This document shows, one piece after another, positions 25,159 through 34,141 of a DNA stretch of 64,000 nt. A program made the translations under genes and the position numbers. The notes beneath the pieces are model-generated. The model saw only the letters and a list, made by a program, of their open reading frames with translations. It made no database searches and had not been told where the DNA came from. The stretch is from contig NZ_FOZX01000015.1 of assembly GCF_900116135.1 (NCBI RefSeq), positions 1 through 64,000 on the forward strand. The letters run 5' to 3'. This stretch comes from Saccharopolyspora flava (lineage in GTDB: Bacteria > Actinomycetota > Actinomycetes > Mycobacteriales > Pseudonocardiaceae). How positions within the stretch are numbered: the first letter of the stretch is position 1; every line of letters begins with the position of its first letter.

Positions 25159-27378
25159 TTAGTGGATGATCGGGAACTGGCGCGGGACGGTGCCGGTAAC
25201 GCGCGCGTAGGCGTTGGCGACCGCGGCGGCCGAGGCGGGCACGGAGATCTCGCCGACACCACCGGGTTCGCCGGTCGGCGGCATGATGAAGACCTTCGTC
25301 TCGCGCGGCGCCTGGGCCTGGCGGGCGACGCGGAAGTCGGCGAAGCTGCCCTCGCGCACCGCGCCGTCGTCGATGTGCAGACCGGCGTAGAGGACGGTGT
25401 TGATGCCGTCCATGAGCCCGCCCTGCATCTGGGCCTCGACGCCGCGCGGGTTGATCGCCCGCCCCGGGTCGATGGCCACCAGCGCCTTGGTGACGCGCGG
25501 GTTCTTCGGGTCGCTCGCGTCGATCTCCACCAGCGTCGCGGTCATCGACTTGTACTCCTGGTGGATGCCGATGCCCTGGGCGTGCCCCTTGGGCATCGGC
25601 CGCCCCCACTTGCCCTCGGCGACCACCTTGCGCAGCACCGCCTTGGTGCGGTCGTCCTTGAGCGTCGCCAGCCGGAAGTCCACCGGGTCCTGGCCCAGGT
25701 GCTCGGCGATCCGGTCGACGGTGAGCTCCTCGGCGACCCGGTAGGCCACCGAGTGCACGCCGCGCATCACGCCGGTGTTGGGCAGGTCCACATCGGTCTC
25801 GGTGCCCGAGACCGTGGCGAGGCCGAACTCGTAGGGAACCGTCTGCGTGACGCCGATGACGACGTCGGCCACGGCTTCCTTGGCGGGCTTGCCGAGCTCC
25901 ATCAGCGCGGTGAACACGATGTCGCCGAGGCCGTGGGTGAGGTCGGTCCAGGCGCCGGAGACGCGGTGGTGGAACGAGCGGACCTTGCCCGCCCGCACCG
26001 AGGCCTGCACCCGCTGGTGGGTGGCGGCGCGCATCCGGCCGTGGCGCGTGTCGTCGTTGCGGGTCCAGAACAGCTTGACGACCTTGCCGGTCGCCTTCGA
26101 CACCTGCGCGGCCTCGATGGGGGCGTCCATGTGGCAGTTGCGGCCGAACGACCCGCCCGCGCGCTTGACGTGCACCGTGACGTCGGTGGTGGTGAGGCCG
26201 AGCTCCTCGGCGACGGCCTTCTGCACCTCGATCGGCACGTGGGAGGCGCACCACACCTCGGCCTTGCCGTCGCCCACGTCGGCGACGGCGAACCCGGTCT
26301 CCATCGGGGCGTGGCTGGTGAAGGCGAAGTCGAAGCGCTCGTCGAACTCGCCGCCGTCCGGGCTGACGACGTCGCCGAGGCTGCCTGCCTTCTCCTTGAG
26401 GACCTCGGCGACGTCAGCGCCGGAGCGGGTGGCCGCCGGGCCGCTGTTCCAGGTGACCTCGACCTTCTTGGCGGCTTCCATCGCCTGCCAGGTGTTCTCC
26501 GCGCACACCGCGATCCCGGTGGGGATCTGGGTGACCGCGGCGACGCCGGGCATCTTCCGGGCCGCGGAGTCGTCGTAGGAGGCGACGGTGCCGCCGATGG
26601 TCGGCGGCCGGACGACGACCGCCACCACCGAGCCGGGGATCTTGGTGTCGGAGATGTAGGACGCCTTGCCGGTGACGATGTCGCGCGCGTCCAGGCGGTT
26701 CAGCGGTTTGCCGACGACGTGGTAGCGCTCCGGCGGCTTCGGGGTCGCCGGCACGGCCGGGATCGCGACCTTGGCGGCGTCCTTGGACAGCTCGCCGAAG
26801 GTGAGCTTGCGCCCGTCCGGGGCGTAGACGCAGGTGTCCTTGGTGGACAGCCGGTTCGCCGGGATGTTCCACCGCTTGGACGCGGCGGTGACCAGCCGCG
26901 CGCGGCCCGCCGCGGCCATCGAGGCCAGCGGCTTGCGCAGCACGCGCACGGAGGTCGAGAACGCCGTCACCTGCGAGTACGACAGCTCGGGCCGCGCGTC
27001 GGCGAGGGTGATGGCGATGTCGGTGGGCTTGGCGTCGAACTCCTCGGCCAGGATCATCGCGACCGTGGTGTTGATGCCCTGACCCACCTCGGTCTTGGGC
27101 AGCTCGAACCAGACCTTGTTGTTCTCGCTGATGCCCAGGCGCAGTTCGCCGAAGGTGGGGGTGGCCAGCAGGTTGATCGCGTCACCCATGTCGAAGATGT
27201 CCGCGATCGGCGGGACCGGCAGCTGGCCGGGCACGGCGGTGGCCGCGGCGGCCTCGCCCTCGGCCAGCATCTTGCCGACGACCGTCAGCGTCGGGGCCGC
27301 CGCCAGGTAGGTGAGGAAGCGCCGGCGGCGCAGGCCCGGCCTCTCCTCGTTGTCCGCCGCGCGGGCAGGGCTTTCCAT
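25159..27378 (-). CDS. molybdopterin-binding subunit (IorB-like aldehyde/heterocycle oxidoreductase)
   Basis: A 739-residue catalytic subunit of a two-component molybdenum hydroxylase. The N-terminal RRRRFLTYLAAAPTLTVVGK is a Tat signal, placing the enzyme outside the membrane. Mo-cofactor landmarks include GQGINTTVAMILAEEFDA, LNRLDARDIVTGKASYISD, APMETGFAVAD, the switch-like RAGGSFGRNC and the terminal GEPGGVGEISVPASAAAVAN with the conserved catalytic glutamate. IorB-type enzymes are periplasmic and pair with only an iron-sulfur subunit, as here. GAGAGGAG lies 7-8 bases before ATG 27378. Its position between a terpene synthase pair and a prenyl diphosphate synthase makes terpene oxidation possible, but simple aldehyde oxidation is equally plausible. 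Confidence 0.9.
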   Translation of the reverse strand: MESPARAADNEERPGLRRRRFLTYLAAAPTLTVVGKMLAEGEAAAATAVPGQLPVPPIADIFDMGDAINLLATPTFGELRLGISENNKVWFELPKTEVGQGINTTVAMILAEEFDAKPTDIAITLADARPELSYSQVTAFSTSVRVLRKPLASMAAAGRARLVTAASKRWNIPANRLSTKDTCVYAPDGRKLTFGELSKDAAKVAIPAVPATPKPPERYHVVGKPLNRLDARDIVTGKASYISDTKIPGSVVAVVVRPPTIGGTVASYDDSAARKMPGVAAVTQIPTGIAVCAENTWQAMEAAKKVEVTWNSGPAATRSGADVAEVLKEKAGSLGDVVSPDGGEFDERFDFAFTSHAPMETGFAVADVGDGKAEVWCASHVPIEVQKAVAEELGLTTTDVTVHVKRAGGSFGRNCHMDAPIEAAQVSKATGKVVKLFWTRNDDTRHGRMRAATHQRVQASVRAGKVRSFHHRVSGAWTDLTHGLGDIVFTALMELGKPAKEAVADVVIGVTQTVPYEFGLATVSGTETDVDLPNTGVMRGVHSVAYRVAEELTVDRIAEHLGQDPVDFRLATLKDDRTKAVLRKVVAEGKWGRPMPKGHAQGIGIHQEYKSMTATLVEIDASDPKNPRVTKALVAIDPGRAINPRGVEAQMQGGLMDGINTVLYAGLHIDDGAVREGSFADFRVARQAQAPRETKVFIMPPTGEPGGVGEISVPASAAAVANAYARVTGTVPRQFPIIH

Positions 27379-28223
27379 CCCAGAACTCCTCTCGGGCACG
27401 GCTCACCGCGGCGAGAACCCCTGTGCGCGGGCAGCATCGGTCCAGGTGACCGCGGTCCGTCGTTCTCGGAGCGCGACGGACCGCGCGAACATCCGGGATT
27501 CGCGTGAAAGCACGCGCGTACCACGGACATTCGCGGATGCGCTCCGCGTGGAGGAGTTCTTTCGCCGTGAAGGTGAGGCCCTGTGCCGACTTCTTTCCGT
27601 GAAACCTGAACGTCCCAGGCGCGAGGGAGTTTTCACGACATCCACCCGGCCTGTTGCTGCGCGGACCATACCGGGGTGAATTCAGCGCCATGAATCGCCC
27701 GGCCGCCGGGAACCGATTAGTCCGATCAGTGGCAGATCCTTACCACCGGCGCGGCGGCGAATCGCAAACGCGCTGTTCGGAAATAATGCGGAACGAATGG
27801 GTCTGCAAAATCACAGCCAGAACGCGTCGGCACTTTCTCCGCGCGGGTCGACATTGCGTCTTCACGGAGATTCGAACGAGTCCGTTCCGTGATGAACCGA
27901 CGCTGTTAGTTCGAAGTGGAACCGATTGGTATATGCCACTTTCAACGTCACTACCTGCATCTTCAGATCCCGCACCTATCGATCGATCAATTTCGGCACG
28001 GATCTATTCCGAAACCGGGCAGTATCGAACAGTGCTCGTTCATGAAAATTCAGAATGCAGCACAGCGCGACCCGGAGAATGTAAGCGCGCGCTTGCTTCG
28101 CGGGCCGCCGAATTCCCGCGTGCTCTCAACGTCGCAACCGCGATCGGTGTCCGGCGTAAAAACGCGCCGAATGACGGGGGCCGGTTCCCGTTCCGGCATC
28201 GCCACTGCGAAGATCATCTTGTG
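27379..28223. other. 845-base AT-richer intergenic region
   Basis: No supported gene. From about 27.7 to 28.2 kb the base composition is near even, unlike the rest of the window, and open frames here have poor third-position bias. AT-rich promoter-like patches occur (for example TTGGTATATGCC near 27.9 kb). AAGATCATCTT (28210-28220) forms a small palindrome just before the prenyl diphosphate synthase start. It probably holds divergent regulatory signals, or is acquired DNA. Confidence 0.6.
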
Positions 28224-29228
28224 ATGGCGACATCGGTAATGGATTCGGTGCAGTGGTCGCGCGACCTGTTCGAGCCCTCCATGAGAAGAGCGATTTCCGA
28301 ACTCCCGCGCGAGATGCAACGCGTGTGCGGGTATCACCTCGGATACTGGGACGCCGACGGCGACGCCACCGGCGATTCCTCCGGCAAGGCCGTGCGTCCC
28401 GCGCTGGTGCTGCTGTCGGCCGAGGCCGTCGGCGGCGCCGGATCGGTGGCCGTACCGGCGGCGGTGGCCGTCGAGCTGGTGCACAACTTCTCGCTGCTGC
28501 ACGACGACGTCCTCGACCGCGACGCCGCGCGACGCGGACGTCCCACGGCCTGGGCCGCTTTCGGCGCCGGACCGGCCATCATGGCCGGTGACGCGCTGCT
28601 GTCCCTGGCCTACCGGACGCTCGCGGGCTGCGGCGCCGAAGCCGTGCGCGTGCTGCACGAGGCCACCACCGCCCTCATCGAGGGCGAAACCGCCGACCTG
28701 GCCTTCGAGGACTCCCCCGAGACCCCGGTGTCAGCGGTGGAGGCGATGGCCTGCGGCAAGACCGGCGCGCTCATCGGCGGCGCCTGCGAGCTCGGCGCCC
28801 TGCTGGGCGGTGCCTCCACCGAGCAGCGCCGGGACCTGCGGTCCTTCGGCGAGAAGCTGGGGCTGGCCTTCCAGCACGTCGACGACCTGCTGGGCATCTG
28901 GGGCGATCCCGAGGTCACCCGCAAGCCGGTGCACGCCGACCTGCGCGCCCGCAAGAAGAGCCTGCCGGTGGTCGCGGCGCTGCACTCCGGCACCGACGCC
29001 GGACGCGAGCTCGCCGCGGTCTACGCCTCCAAGGACGAGCTGCCCGACACCGAGATCGAGCAGCTGGCGCTGCTGGTCGAGAAGGCGGGCGGCCGGGACT
29101 GGAGCCGCGCGGAAGCCGAACGGCTCGTGGCGGAGTCGCTCACCGCCCTGCGCCGCGCGGAGTTCCGCCCGGGAGCGGCGGACCGGCTCGACGAGCTCGC
29201 CGCGATGATCGTCGACCGCGAGTTCTAG
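28224..29228 (+). CDS. trans-polyprenyl (GGPP-type) diphosphate synthase
   Basis: A 334-residue prenyl chain-elongation enzyme making FPP/GGPP-type diphosphates from isopentenyl diphosphate. First aspartate-rich motif: LLHDDVLDRDAARRGRPT (D94, D95, D98). The second is QHVDDLLGIWGDPEVTRKP, with KSLPVVAAL following. The GKAVRPALVLL motif near residue 55-65 binds substrate. Chain length cannot be fixed by eye. ATG 28224 is chosen; the same frame is open back to 27654 but that part does not look coding. The ribosome-binding site is weak and overlapped by a small palindrome. The stop overlaps the stop of the convergent TetR gene by 4 bases. Confidence 0.88.
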   Translation: MATSVMDSVQWSRDLFEPSMRRAISELPREMQRVCGYHLGYWDADGDATGDSSGKAVRPALVLLSAEAVGGAGSVAVPAAVAVELVHNFSLLHDDVLDRDAARRGRPTAWAAFGAGPAIMAGDALLSLAYRTLAGCGAEAVRVLHEATTALIEGETADLAFEDSPETPVSAVEAMACGKTGALIGGACELGALLGGASTEQRRDLRSFGEKLGLAFQHVDDLLGIWGDPEVTRKPVHADLRARKKSLPVVAALHSGTDAGRELAAVYASKDELPDTEIEQLALLVEKAGGRDWSRAEAERLVAESLTALRRAEFRPGAADRLDELAAMIVDREF

Positions 29229-29860
29229 CGCTGCAAGCGCGGGTGTGCCCCGACGGTCATCAGGGCGATGTCGACGTAGCGCTCGGCGAGCTCCTCGGGG
29301 CTCAGCGGGCCGTCCGGGTGGTACCAGCGGCCGACCGACTGGCACATGCCCAGCAGCGCGCGGGAGGTCTCCACCGGGTCGGCGAGCGCGAAAACGCCCT
29401 TCTCGACGCCGTTTTCGATGACCTCGGTGAGGACGTTCTCCACGTCCTTGCGGCGGGCGCCGTAGCGGCGGCGGTTGCCCGGCGAGAGGTAGCGCATCTC
29501 GCCGTCGAGCGCGGCCAGCCGGAACCGGTAGGCCATGTGCAGCACGATCGCCTCGATGACGCTGACGAACTGCTCGCGCGGCGAGTCCGGGTGCTCGTCG
29601 GCGGCGGTGCGCACCCGCCAGGCCACCTCACCGGTGCCGAGTTCGAGGAGGGCGACCAGCAGCCCTTCCTTGTTCTCGTGGTGGTAGTACAGCGCGGGCA
29701 CGGTCATGCCGACCCGGCGCGCGATCTGGCGCACCGTGGCTCCGTGAAAACCGCTCTCGCGGAACTCGTCCAACGCCGCGTCGAGGATCGGCGTCAGTTC
29801 GAGCGGACCGAACTCCCGCCACTCGGACTCGACACCCGGATCCGCGCTCGCTCGCGCCAT
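29225..29860 (-). CDS. TetR-family regulator
   Basis: A 211-residue repressor. The N-terminal HTH covers ILDAALDEFRESGFHGATVRQIARRVGMTVPALYYHHENKEGLLVALL in residues about 25-72. The C-terminal ligand domain includes RRRYGARRKDVENVLTEVIENG and MCQSVGRWYHPDGPLSPEEL, a pattern seen in TetR proteins that control acyl-CoA or steroid catabolism (KstR2-like in outline). It is followed on the same strand upstream by an SDR gene, and two palindromic boxes lie in the next divergent promoter. It is the best local candidate for binding those boxes, though this is inferred from position only. Confidence 0.85.
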   Translation of the reverse strand: MARASADPGVESEWREFGPLELTPILDAALDEFRESGFHGATVRQIARRVGMTVPALYYHHENKEGLLVALLELGTGEVAWRVRTAADEHPDSPREQFVSVIEAIVLHMAYRFRLAALDGEMRYLSPGNRRRYGARRKDVENVLTEVIENGVEKGVFALADPVETSRALLGMCQSVGRWYHPDGPLSPEELAERYVDIALMTVGAHPRLQR

Positions 29861-29935
29861 GACGCACTCCTCTTCTCCCCCCGCTGCACGGGCACCTTAC
29901 CGGCCGGCGCATCGCGCCGGCCGGTTCGGGCGGTG

Positions 29936-30697
29936 TCAGCGGGGCGCCATCCGGATCGCGCCGTCGAGGCGGATCGTCTCGCCGTTGAGCATCGGGTTCT
30001 CCACGATGTGGCGCACCAGCGAGCCGTACTCGGTCGGGTCGCCGAGCCGGGAGGGGTGCGGCACCTGCGCGCCCAGCGAGTCGATCGCCTCTTCGGGCAG
30101 CGCGGCGAACAGCGGCGTGTGGAACAGGCCTGGCGCGATGGTCGACACCCGGATCTTCAGGCCCGCCAGGTCGCGGGCGATCGGCAGCGTCATGCCGACG
30201 ATGCCGCCCTTGGACGCCGAGTAGGCGGCCTGGCCGACCTGACCGTCGAAAGCCGCCACCGAGGCGGTGTTGACGATGACGCCGCGCTCCTCACCGACCG
30301 GGTCGATCGCCGACATGCGCTCGGCGGCCAGCCGCAGCACGTTGAAGGTGCCGATCAGGTTGATGTTGATGACCTTGGTGAAGTCGGCCAGCGGGAAGGC
30401 GCCCTTCTTGCCGACGGTCTTGGCGGCGTTGCCGATCCCGGCGCAGTTGACGGCGATGCGCAGCTCGCCCAGTCCGGCGGCGGCGTCGAGCGCGGCGGTG
30501 ACCTGCTGCTCGTCGGTCACGTCGGCGGCGGCGAACACGACCCCGTCGCCGAGCTCCTTGGCGACCGTCTCGCCCTGCGAGGACGGCAGGTCCACGATGA
30601 CGACCTTGGCGCCCTGCCCGTGCAGCTCCTTGACCGTGGCCAGGCCCAGCCCGGACGCTCCGCCGGTCACCAGCGCGACAGCACCCTTGATGTCCAC
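29936..30697 (-). CDS. SDR-family 3-hydroxyacyl-CoA dehydrogenase (HSD10-like)
   Basis: A 253-residue short-chain dehydrogenase with [18 protein letters not shown] (nucleotide binding), [11 protein letters not shown] (NAD preference) and the catalytic set in [23 protein letters not shown]. The end [20 protein letters not shown] resembles the other SDR at 13579-14337, so the two are paralogues. GTG 30697 follows GAGGAGAGG by 3 bases. It is divergent from a thiolase across two TetR-type palindromes, a pairing typical of beta-oxidation modules where the SDR oxidises 3-hydroxyacyl-CoA and the thiolase splits the product. Confidence 0.9.
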   Translation of the reverse strand: MDIKGAVALVTGGASGLGLATVKELHGQGAKVVIVDLPSSQGETVAKELGDGVVFAAADVTDEQQVTAALDAAAGLGELRIAVNCAGIGNAAKTVGKKGAFPLADFTKVININLIGTFNVLRLAAERMSAIDPVGEERGVIVNTASVAAFDGQVGQAAYSASKGGIVGMTLPIARDLAGLKIRVSTIAPGLFHTPLFAALPEEAIDSLGAQVPHPSRLGDPTEYGSLVRHIVENPMLNGETIRLDGAIRMAPR

Positions 30698-30738
30698 TTG
30701 CCTCTCCTCACGTCTCGACCGCGTTTCCGCGCAGCGTA

Positions 30739-30797
30739 CTGAGCGATCGATAAGCAACCAAGTCCTTGACAGCCCGAGAGTACCTAGCGATCGTTAA
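30739..30797. promoter_or_regulatory. two palindromic operators in SDR/thiolase divergent promoter
   Basis: CTGAGCGATCGATAAG (30739-30754) and CTAGCGATCGTTAA (30784-30797) share the core TARCGATCGYTA, with centres 44 bases apart (about four helical turns). A third close copy is at 47537-47550 upstream of the enoyl-CoA hydratase gene. The pattern fits a TetR-type acyl-CoA regulator. Confidence 0.65.
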
Positions 30798-30820
30798 GTA
30801 GCCATCGAAGGAGGAGCGCC

Positions 30821-32011
30821 ATGGACGCCGTCATCGTCGACGCGATCAGGACCCCGTCGGGCAAGGGCAAGCCGGGAGGCCAGCTCTCCGGCATCCACCC
30901 CGCCGAACTGCTCACCCGCACGCTGCGCGGGCTCGTCGAGCGCAGCGGCATCGACCCGGGCGAGATCGACGACGTCATCGGCGGCTGCGTCGGCCAGGCC
31001 GGCGAGCAGGCCCTCAACATCACCCGCAACGCCGTGCTCGGCGCCGGGTTCCCCGAGTCGGTTCCGGCCACGACCATCGACCGGCAGTGCGGGTCGAGCC
31101 AGCAGGCCGCGCACTTCGCCGCCCAGGGCGTGCTCTCCGGCGCCTACGACGTCGTCATCGCCTGCGGCGTGGAGTCGATGAGCCGGGTGCCGATGGGCAC
31201 CACCCCGATGGGCACCAAGCCCGCCGGCCCCTCGGTGGCCGCGCGCTACCCGGACGGGCTGGTGAACCAGGGGGTGTCGGCGGAGCTCATCGCCGCGCGG
31301 TGGAAGTTCGGCCGCGACGAGCTCGACGAGTTCTCCGCCCGCTCGCACGCCCGCGCCGCGCTGGCCGCCTCCGGTGGCGCGTTCGACGACGAGATCCTGC
31401 CGATCACCGTCACCGGCGAGGACGGCACCGAGCGCAGCGCGAGCGCCGACGAGACGGTGCGGGTGTCCACCACCGCCGAGGGACTGGCCGGGTTGAAGCC
31501 GTCGTTCGCCAACGACGCGCTCTCCCAGCGGTTCCCGGAGATCGACTGGCGGATCACCCCCGGCAACTCCTCGCCGCTGACCGACGGCGCCTCGGCGGTG
31601 CTCATCATGAGCGAGGCCAAGGCCCGCGCGCTCGGGTTGCGGCCCAAGGCGCGGTTCCACAGCTTCGCGGTCACCGGCAGCGACCCGCTGCTCATGCTCA
31701 CCGGCGTCGTCCCGGCCACCCGCAAGCTGCTGGAGCGCTCCGGGGTGTCCATCGACGACATCGACGCCTACGAGGTCAACGAGGCGTTCGCGCCGGTGCC
31801 GCTGCTGTGGCAGCGCGAGTTCGACGCCGACCCGGCGCGGCTCAACCCGCGTGGCGGGGCGATCGCGCTGGGCCACCCGCTCGGCGCCTCCGGCACCCGG
31901 ATCCTGACCACGATGGTCAACCACCTGCAGGCCACCGGCGGGCGCTTCGGGCTGCAGACCATGTGCGAGGGCGGCGGGATGGCCAACGCGACGCTCATCG
32001 AACGCCTCTGA
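30821..32011 (+). CDS. acetyl-CoA acyltransferase (thiolase)
   Basis: A 396-residue thiolase. The nucleophilic cysteine is C90 in DRQCGSSQQAAHFAAQG; the catalytic histidine is in GGAIALGHPLGASGTRI and the second cysteine in TMCEGGGMANATLIERL. GAAGGAGGAG lies 5 bases upstream of the ATG. It cleaves 3-ketoacyl-CoA or condenses acetyl-CoA. A paralogue is at 45576-46718. The gene converges closely with the glycoside operon (7 bases to the next stop codon), with no visible terminator. Confidence 0.95.
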   Translation: MDAVIVDAIRTPSGKGKPGGQLSGIHPAELLTRTLRGLVERSGIDPGEIDDVIGGCVGQAGEQALNITRNAVLGAGFPESVPATTIDRQCGSSQQAAHFAAQGVLSGAYDVVIACGVESMSRVPMGTTPMGTKPAGPSVAARYPDGLVNQGVSAELIAARWKFGRDELDEFSARSHARAALAASGGAFDDEILPITVTGEDGTERSASADETVRVSTTAEGLAGLKPSFANDALSQRFPEIDWRITPGNSSPLTDGASAVLIMSEAKARALGLRPKARFHSFAVTGSDPLLMLTGVVPATRKLLERSGVSIDDIDAYEVNEAFAPVPLLWQREFDADPARLNPRGGAIALGHPLGASGTRILTTMVNHLQATGGRFGLQTMCEGGGMANATLIERL

Positions 32012-32018
32012 GCCGAAC

Positions 32019-32318
32019 TCAGGCGAGGTGGACCCGGATCTGGCCGGAGTCGTCGAGCCAGCCCTTGCTGCGGGCGTAGTCGAGCATCCCGGTCCAGCGC
32101 CGCCGCCAGTCCTCGCTCGCCCCAACCGGTTCGGCGAGGGAGCGCAGGGCGTCGGCGTCGATGCGGGCGTGCCCGGTGTCGTCGATGCGGCCGAGGCCCG
32201 CGCGAGCGAGCGCGGCCGAGGCCGCCTCCGCGCTGGTCCCGGTGAGTTCGAGGTGCAGGCGGCCGAGGTCGTCGGGTTCGGCGACGGTGACCGACTCTCC
32301 TTCGACGAGGATGCGCAT
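32019..32318 (-). CDS. small hypothetical protein at the end of the C-glycoside operon
   Basis: A 99-residue soluble acidic protein without recognisable motif. Its N-terminal half has a beta-rich look (MRILVEGESVTVAEPDDLGRL), and the C-terminal part is helical with DWRRRWTGMLDYARSKGWLD. It begins 12 bases after the GMC oxidoreductase gene on the same strand and is the last gene of that operon, so a supporting role for the oxidoreductase is likely but unproven. Codon bias matches its neighbours. It could be a maturation or electron-transfer helper, or regulatory; nothing in the sequence decides. Confidence 0.7.
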   Translation of the reverse strand: MRILVEGESVTVAEPDDLGRLHLELTGTSAEAASAALARAGLGRIDDTGHARIDADALRSLAEPVGASEDWRRRWTGMLDYARSKGWLDDSGQIRVHLA

Positions 32319-32330
32319 CTCACTGCTCCT

Positions 32331-33743
32331 TCACGGGTGGAGGTCGTCGGCGAGGTGCCGGGCGGTGCGGGCGGCGAGCGCGACCGAGGTCAGTGTCGGG
32401 TTGCAGGCCGTGGCGGTCGGGATGACCCCGTTGCCCGCGATGTGCAGCCCGCCGACTCCCCACACCTCGCCGTGCTCGTCGCAGACGCTGGTGCCGTCGT
32501 CGGCGCGGCCCATCCGGACCGTGCCCTGGTAGTGCAGCGAGGAACCCGGTTCGAGGACGATCGGGTCGTCGTCGAGCGGCTCGCCCAGCGCCTCCGCCGC
32601 GGCGCGCACCGCCTTGCCCGCCGCCTCGATGGTGGCACGGTCGCGGTCGGTGAGCCCGTAGTGGATCCGCATCGCCGGCATGCCGAGCTCGTCGCGTTCC
32701 TCGCCGAAGGTGACCCGGTCGTCGGCGCGGATCTCCTTGGCGCAGAACCAGCCGAGGCCGACGACCGACCCCGGAGCCGGGGTGTCGTCGAGCGGCACCG
32801 GTGAGGCGTCGAGCTGCATGACCTGGCCGTGGAACGGCTGCTCGTCGGTGAACGGCACCCACGACACACCGCTGCGCCCGGGCGTTCCCTCCTCCGCGCG
32901 GACGTCGCGCAGCCGGACCGCGAAGATCACCTGCGGCTGGTCGTTGAGGTGGCGGCCCAGCGCCTCTGGCCGCACGCCCGAGGCCCACAGCAGCCGCGGG
33001 GTGCGCAGCGCGTCGGCGGCGACCACCACCCGCCGGGCGCGGATCCGGTGCTCGCCGCCGTCGCGGAGGTCGCGCACGAGCAGCCCGCGCACCCGGTCGC
33101 CGTCGACGAGCACGCGGGTGACCGGGGCGTCCGGGAACAGGGCGTGCCGGGGGTTGCGCCTGGTCGGCTCGCCGAAGACGACGTCGGCACCGGACCAGCG
33201 GAGCCGACCGTCGGTGCCCCGGCGCGCGGCCAGCGGCATGGCGCGCACGCGCCGGTCCTCAGATCTGCCGGTGTCGAACGCCGCGCCCAGGCGTTCTCGG
33301 ATCTGCGCGGCGTAGGGCGCGTCGGGGAACTCGGCGACGCCGAGCAGCCGTTCGGCCTCGTCGAGGTCGCCGTCCAGGTCCGGCAGGAACGGGATGCGCT
33401 CGCCGCCGCCGGGACGCGGGCAGGCGGCCGTCCAGTGCGCGCCCATGCCGCCGACGTTGGTCGACATCGCCGCGCCGGGCATCGCCTCGGCACCCGGCAC
33501 CAGGTGCGTTCCCGGGCGACCGGCGCGGCCACCTCCTTCGGACCACCGCTGGGCTCGTTCGCGCGCGGTGTCGGGGAGGTTCTTGACGTGCTCGCCCGGC
33601 GGATCGGCCAGCAGCGGACCGGCCTCGAAGGTCGCCACCCGCAGGTCCGGACGGCGTTCGGACAGCACCCGCGCGACCGCGGCGCCGCACGGTCCGCTGC
33701 CGACGATCGCGACGTCGACCCGCTCGGGGAAGGTGCGGGTCAC
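32331..33743 (-). CDS. GMC/pyranose-oxidase-like FAD oxidoreductase (CarA/DgpA-type, C3 oxidation of glycosides)
   Basis: A 470-residue flavoprotein. The dinucleotide motif VDVAIVGSGPCGAAVARVL begins at residue 9; MSTNVGGMGAHWTAACPRP is the FAD/substrate loop; the GMC catalytic His and Asn are in SLHYQGTVRMG and TACNPTLTSVALAARTA. Relatives include pyranose oxidases and the CarA/DgpA enzymes that oxidise the sugar C3 hydroxyl of C-glycosides, giving 3-keto intermediates. The GTG start overlaps the upstream stop by 4 bases (GTGA). Adjacent DUF6379-type and TIM-barrel genes match the two subunits of the C-C lyase in those systems, which is the main reason for the assignment. Plain sugar oxidation is the alternative. 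Confidence 0.82.
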   Translation of the reverse strand: MTRTFPERVDVAIVGSGPCGAAVARVLSERRPDLRVATFEAGPLLADPPGEHVKNLPDTARERAQRWSEGGGRAGRPGTHLVPGAEAMPGAAMSTNVGGMGAHWTAACPRPGGGERIPFLPDLDGDLDEAERLLGVAEFPDAPYAAQIRERLGAAFDTGRSEDRRVRAMPLAARRGTDGRLRWSGADVVFGEPTRRNPRHALFPDAPVTRVLVDGDRVRGLLVRDLRDGGEHRIRARRVVVAADALRTPRLLWASGVRPEALGRHLNDQPQVIFAVRLRDVRAEEGTPGRSGVSWVPFTDEQPFHGQVMQLDASPVPLDDTPAPGSVVGLGWFCAKEIRADDRVTFGEERDELGMPAMRIHYGLTDRDRATIEAAGKAVRAAAEALGEPLDDDPIVLEPGSSLHYQGTVRMGRADDGTSVCDEHGEVWGVGGLHIAGNGVIPTATACNPTLTSVALAARTARHLADDLHP

Positions 33744-34123
33744 GGCAGCACGAGGCGCTTGCGGTCCCGGCCGCCCCCGGGCACGGGCATGTAGGAGATC
33801 CGCAGCCGCACCGCCACGTCCACCTCGTGCTCGCCGGGTTCCGGGGCCTGCTCGGTCTCGAACGCCAGCACCGCCCGCTCCCCCATCTCCCACCGGTCGT
33901 CGGTGATCCCGCCCAGCTCGGCGAAGGAGTAGGTGTTGCCGTGCACGGTGAACGAGGTGCGCTCGGCGGGCACCGGCCGCCCGTCGAAGGTCAGGTCGAC
34001 GGCCTCGACCATCGACAGGAACAGCCCGCGGTAGTAGGGCATCCGGACCTCCAGCCGCCCGCCGGGCCGGCCGTCCTCGCGGCGCCGGAAACCGTCCTCG
34101 CAGAGGATGTACTGGTCGAACAC
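33740..34123 (-). CDS. DUF6379-type small subunit of a C-glycoside deglycosidase (CarC-like)
   Basis: A 127-residue beta-rich protein (MFDQYILCEDGFRRRED at the start, VRMPYYRGLFLSMVEAVDLTFDG in the middle, EVDVAVRLRISYMPVPGG at the end). I recognise the pattern of the small beta subunit of C-deglycosylating lyases, which pairs with a TIM-barrel alpha subunit and completes its active site. It lies between that alpha-type gene (18 bases upstream) and the oxidoreductase gene (4-base overlap), exactly the composition expected. The assignment rests on both sequence feel and context; the protein has no catalytic motif I can point to alone. Confidence 0.75.
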   Translation of the reverse strand: MFDQYILCEDGFRRREDGRPGGRLEVRMPYYRGLFLSMVEAVDLTFDGRPVPAERTSFTVHGNTYSFAELGGITDDRWEMGERAVLAFETEQAPEPGEHEVDVAVRLRISYMPVPGGGRDRKRLVLP

Positions 34124-34141
34124 TGCGCTTCTCCCTCGTTC

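Noticed and set aside
27654-28223. N-terminal extension of the prenyl diphosphate synthase or separate small genes
   Set aside because: The frame is open but AT-rich, without codon bias or family similarity; the enzyme is complete from 28224.
29225-29860. Naming the TetR regulator KstR2
   Set aside because: The overall pattern is similar, but the local operators do not match the KstR2 motif and no cholesterol ring-degradation genes are present.
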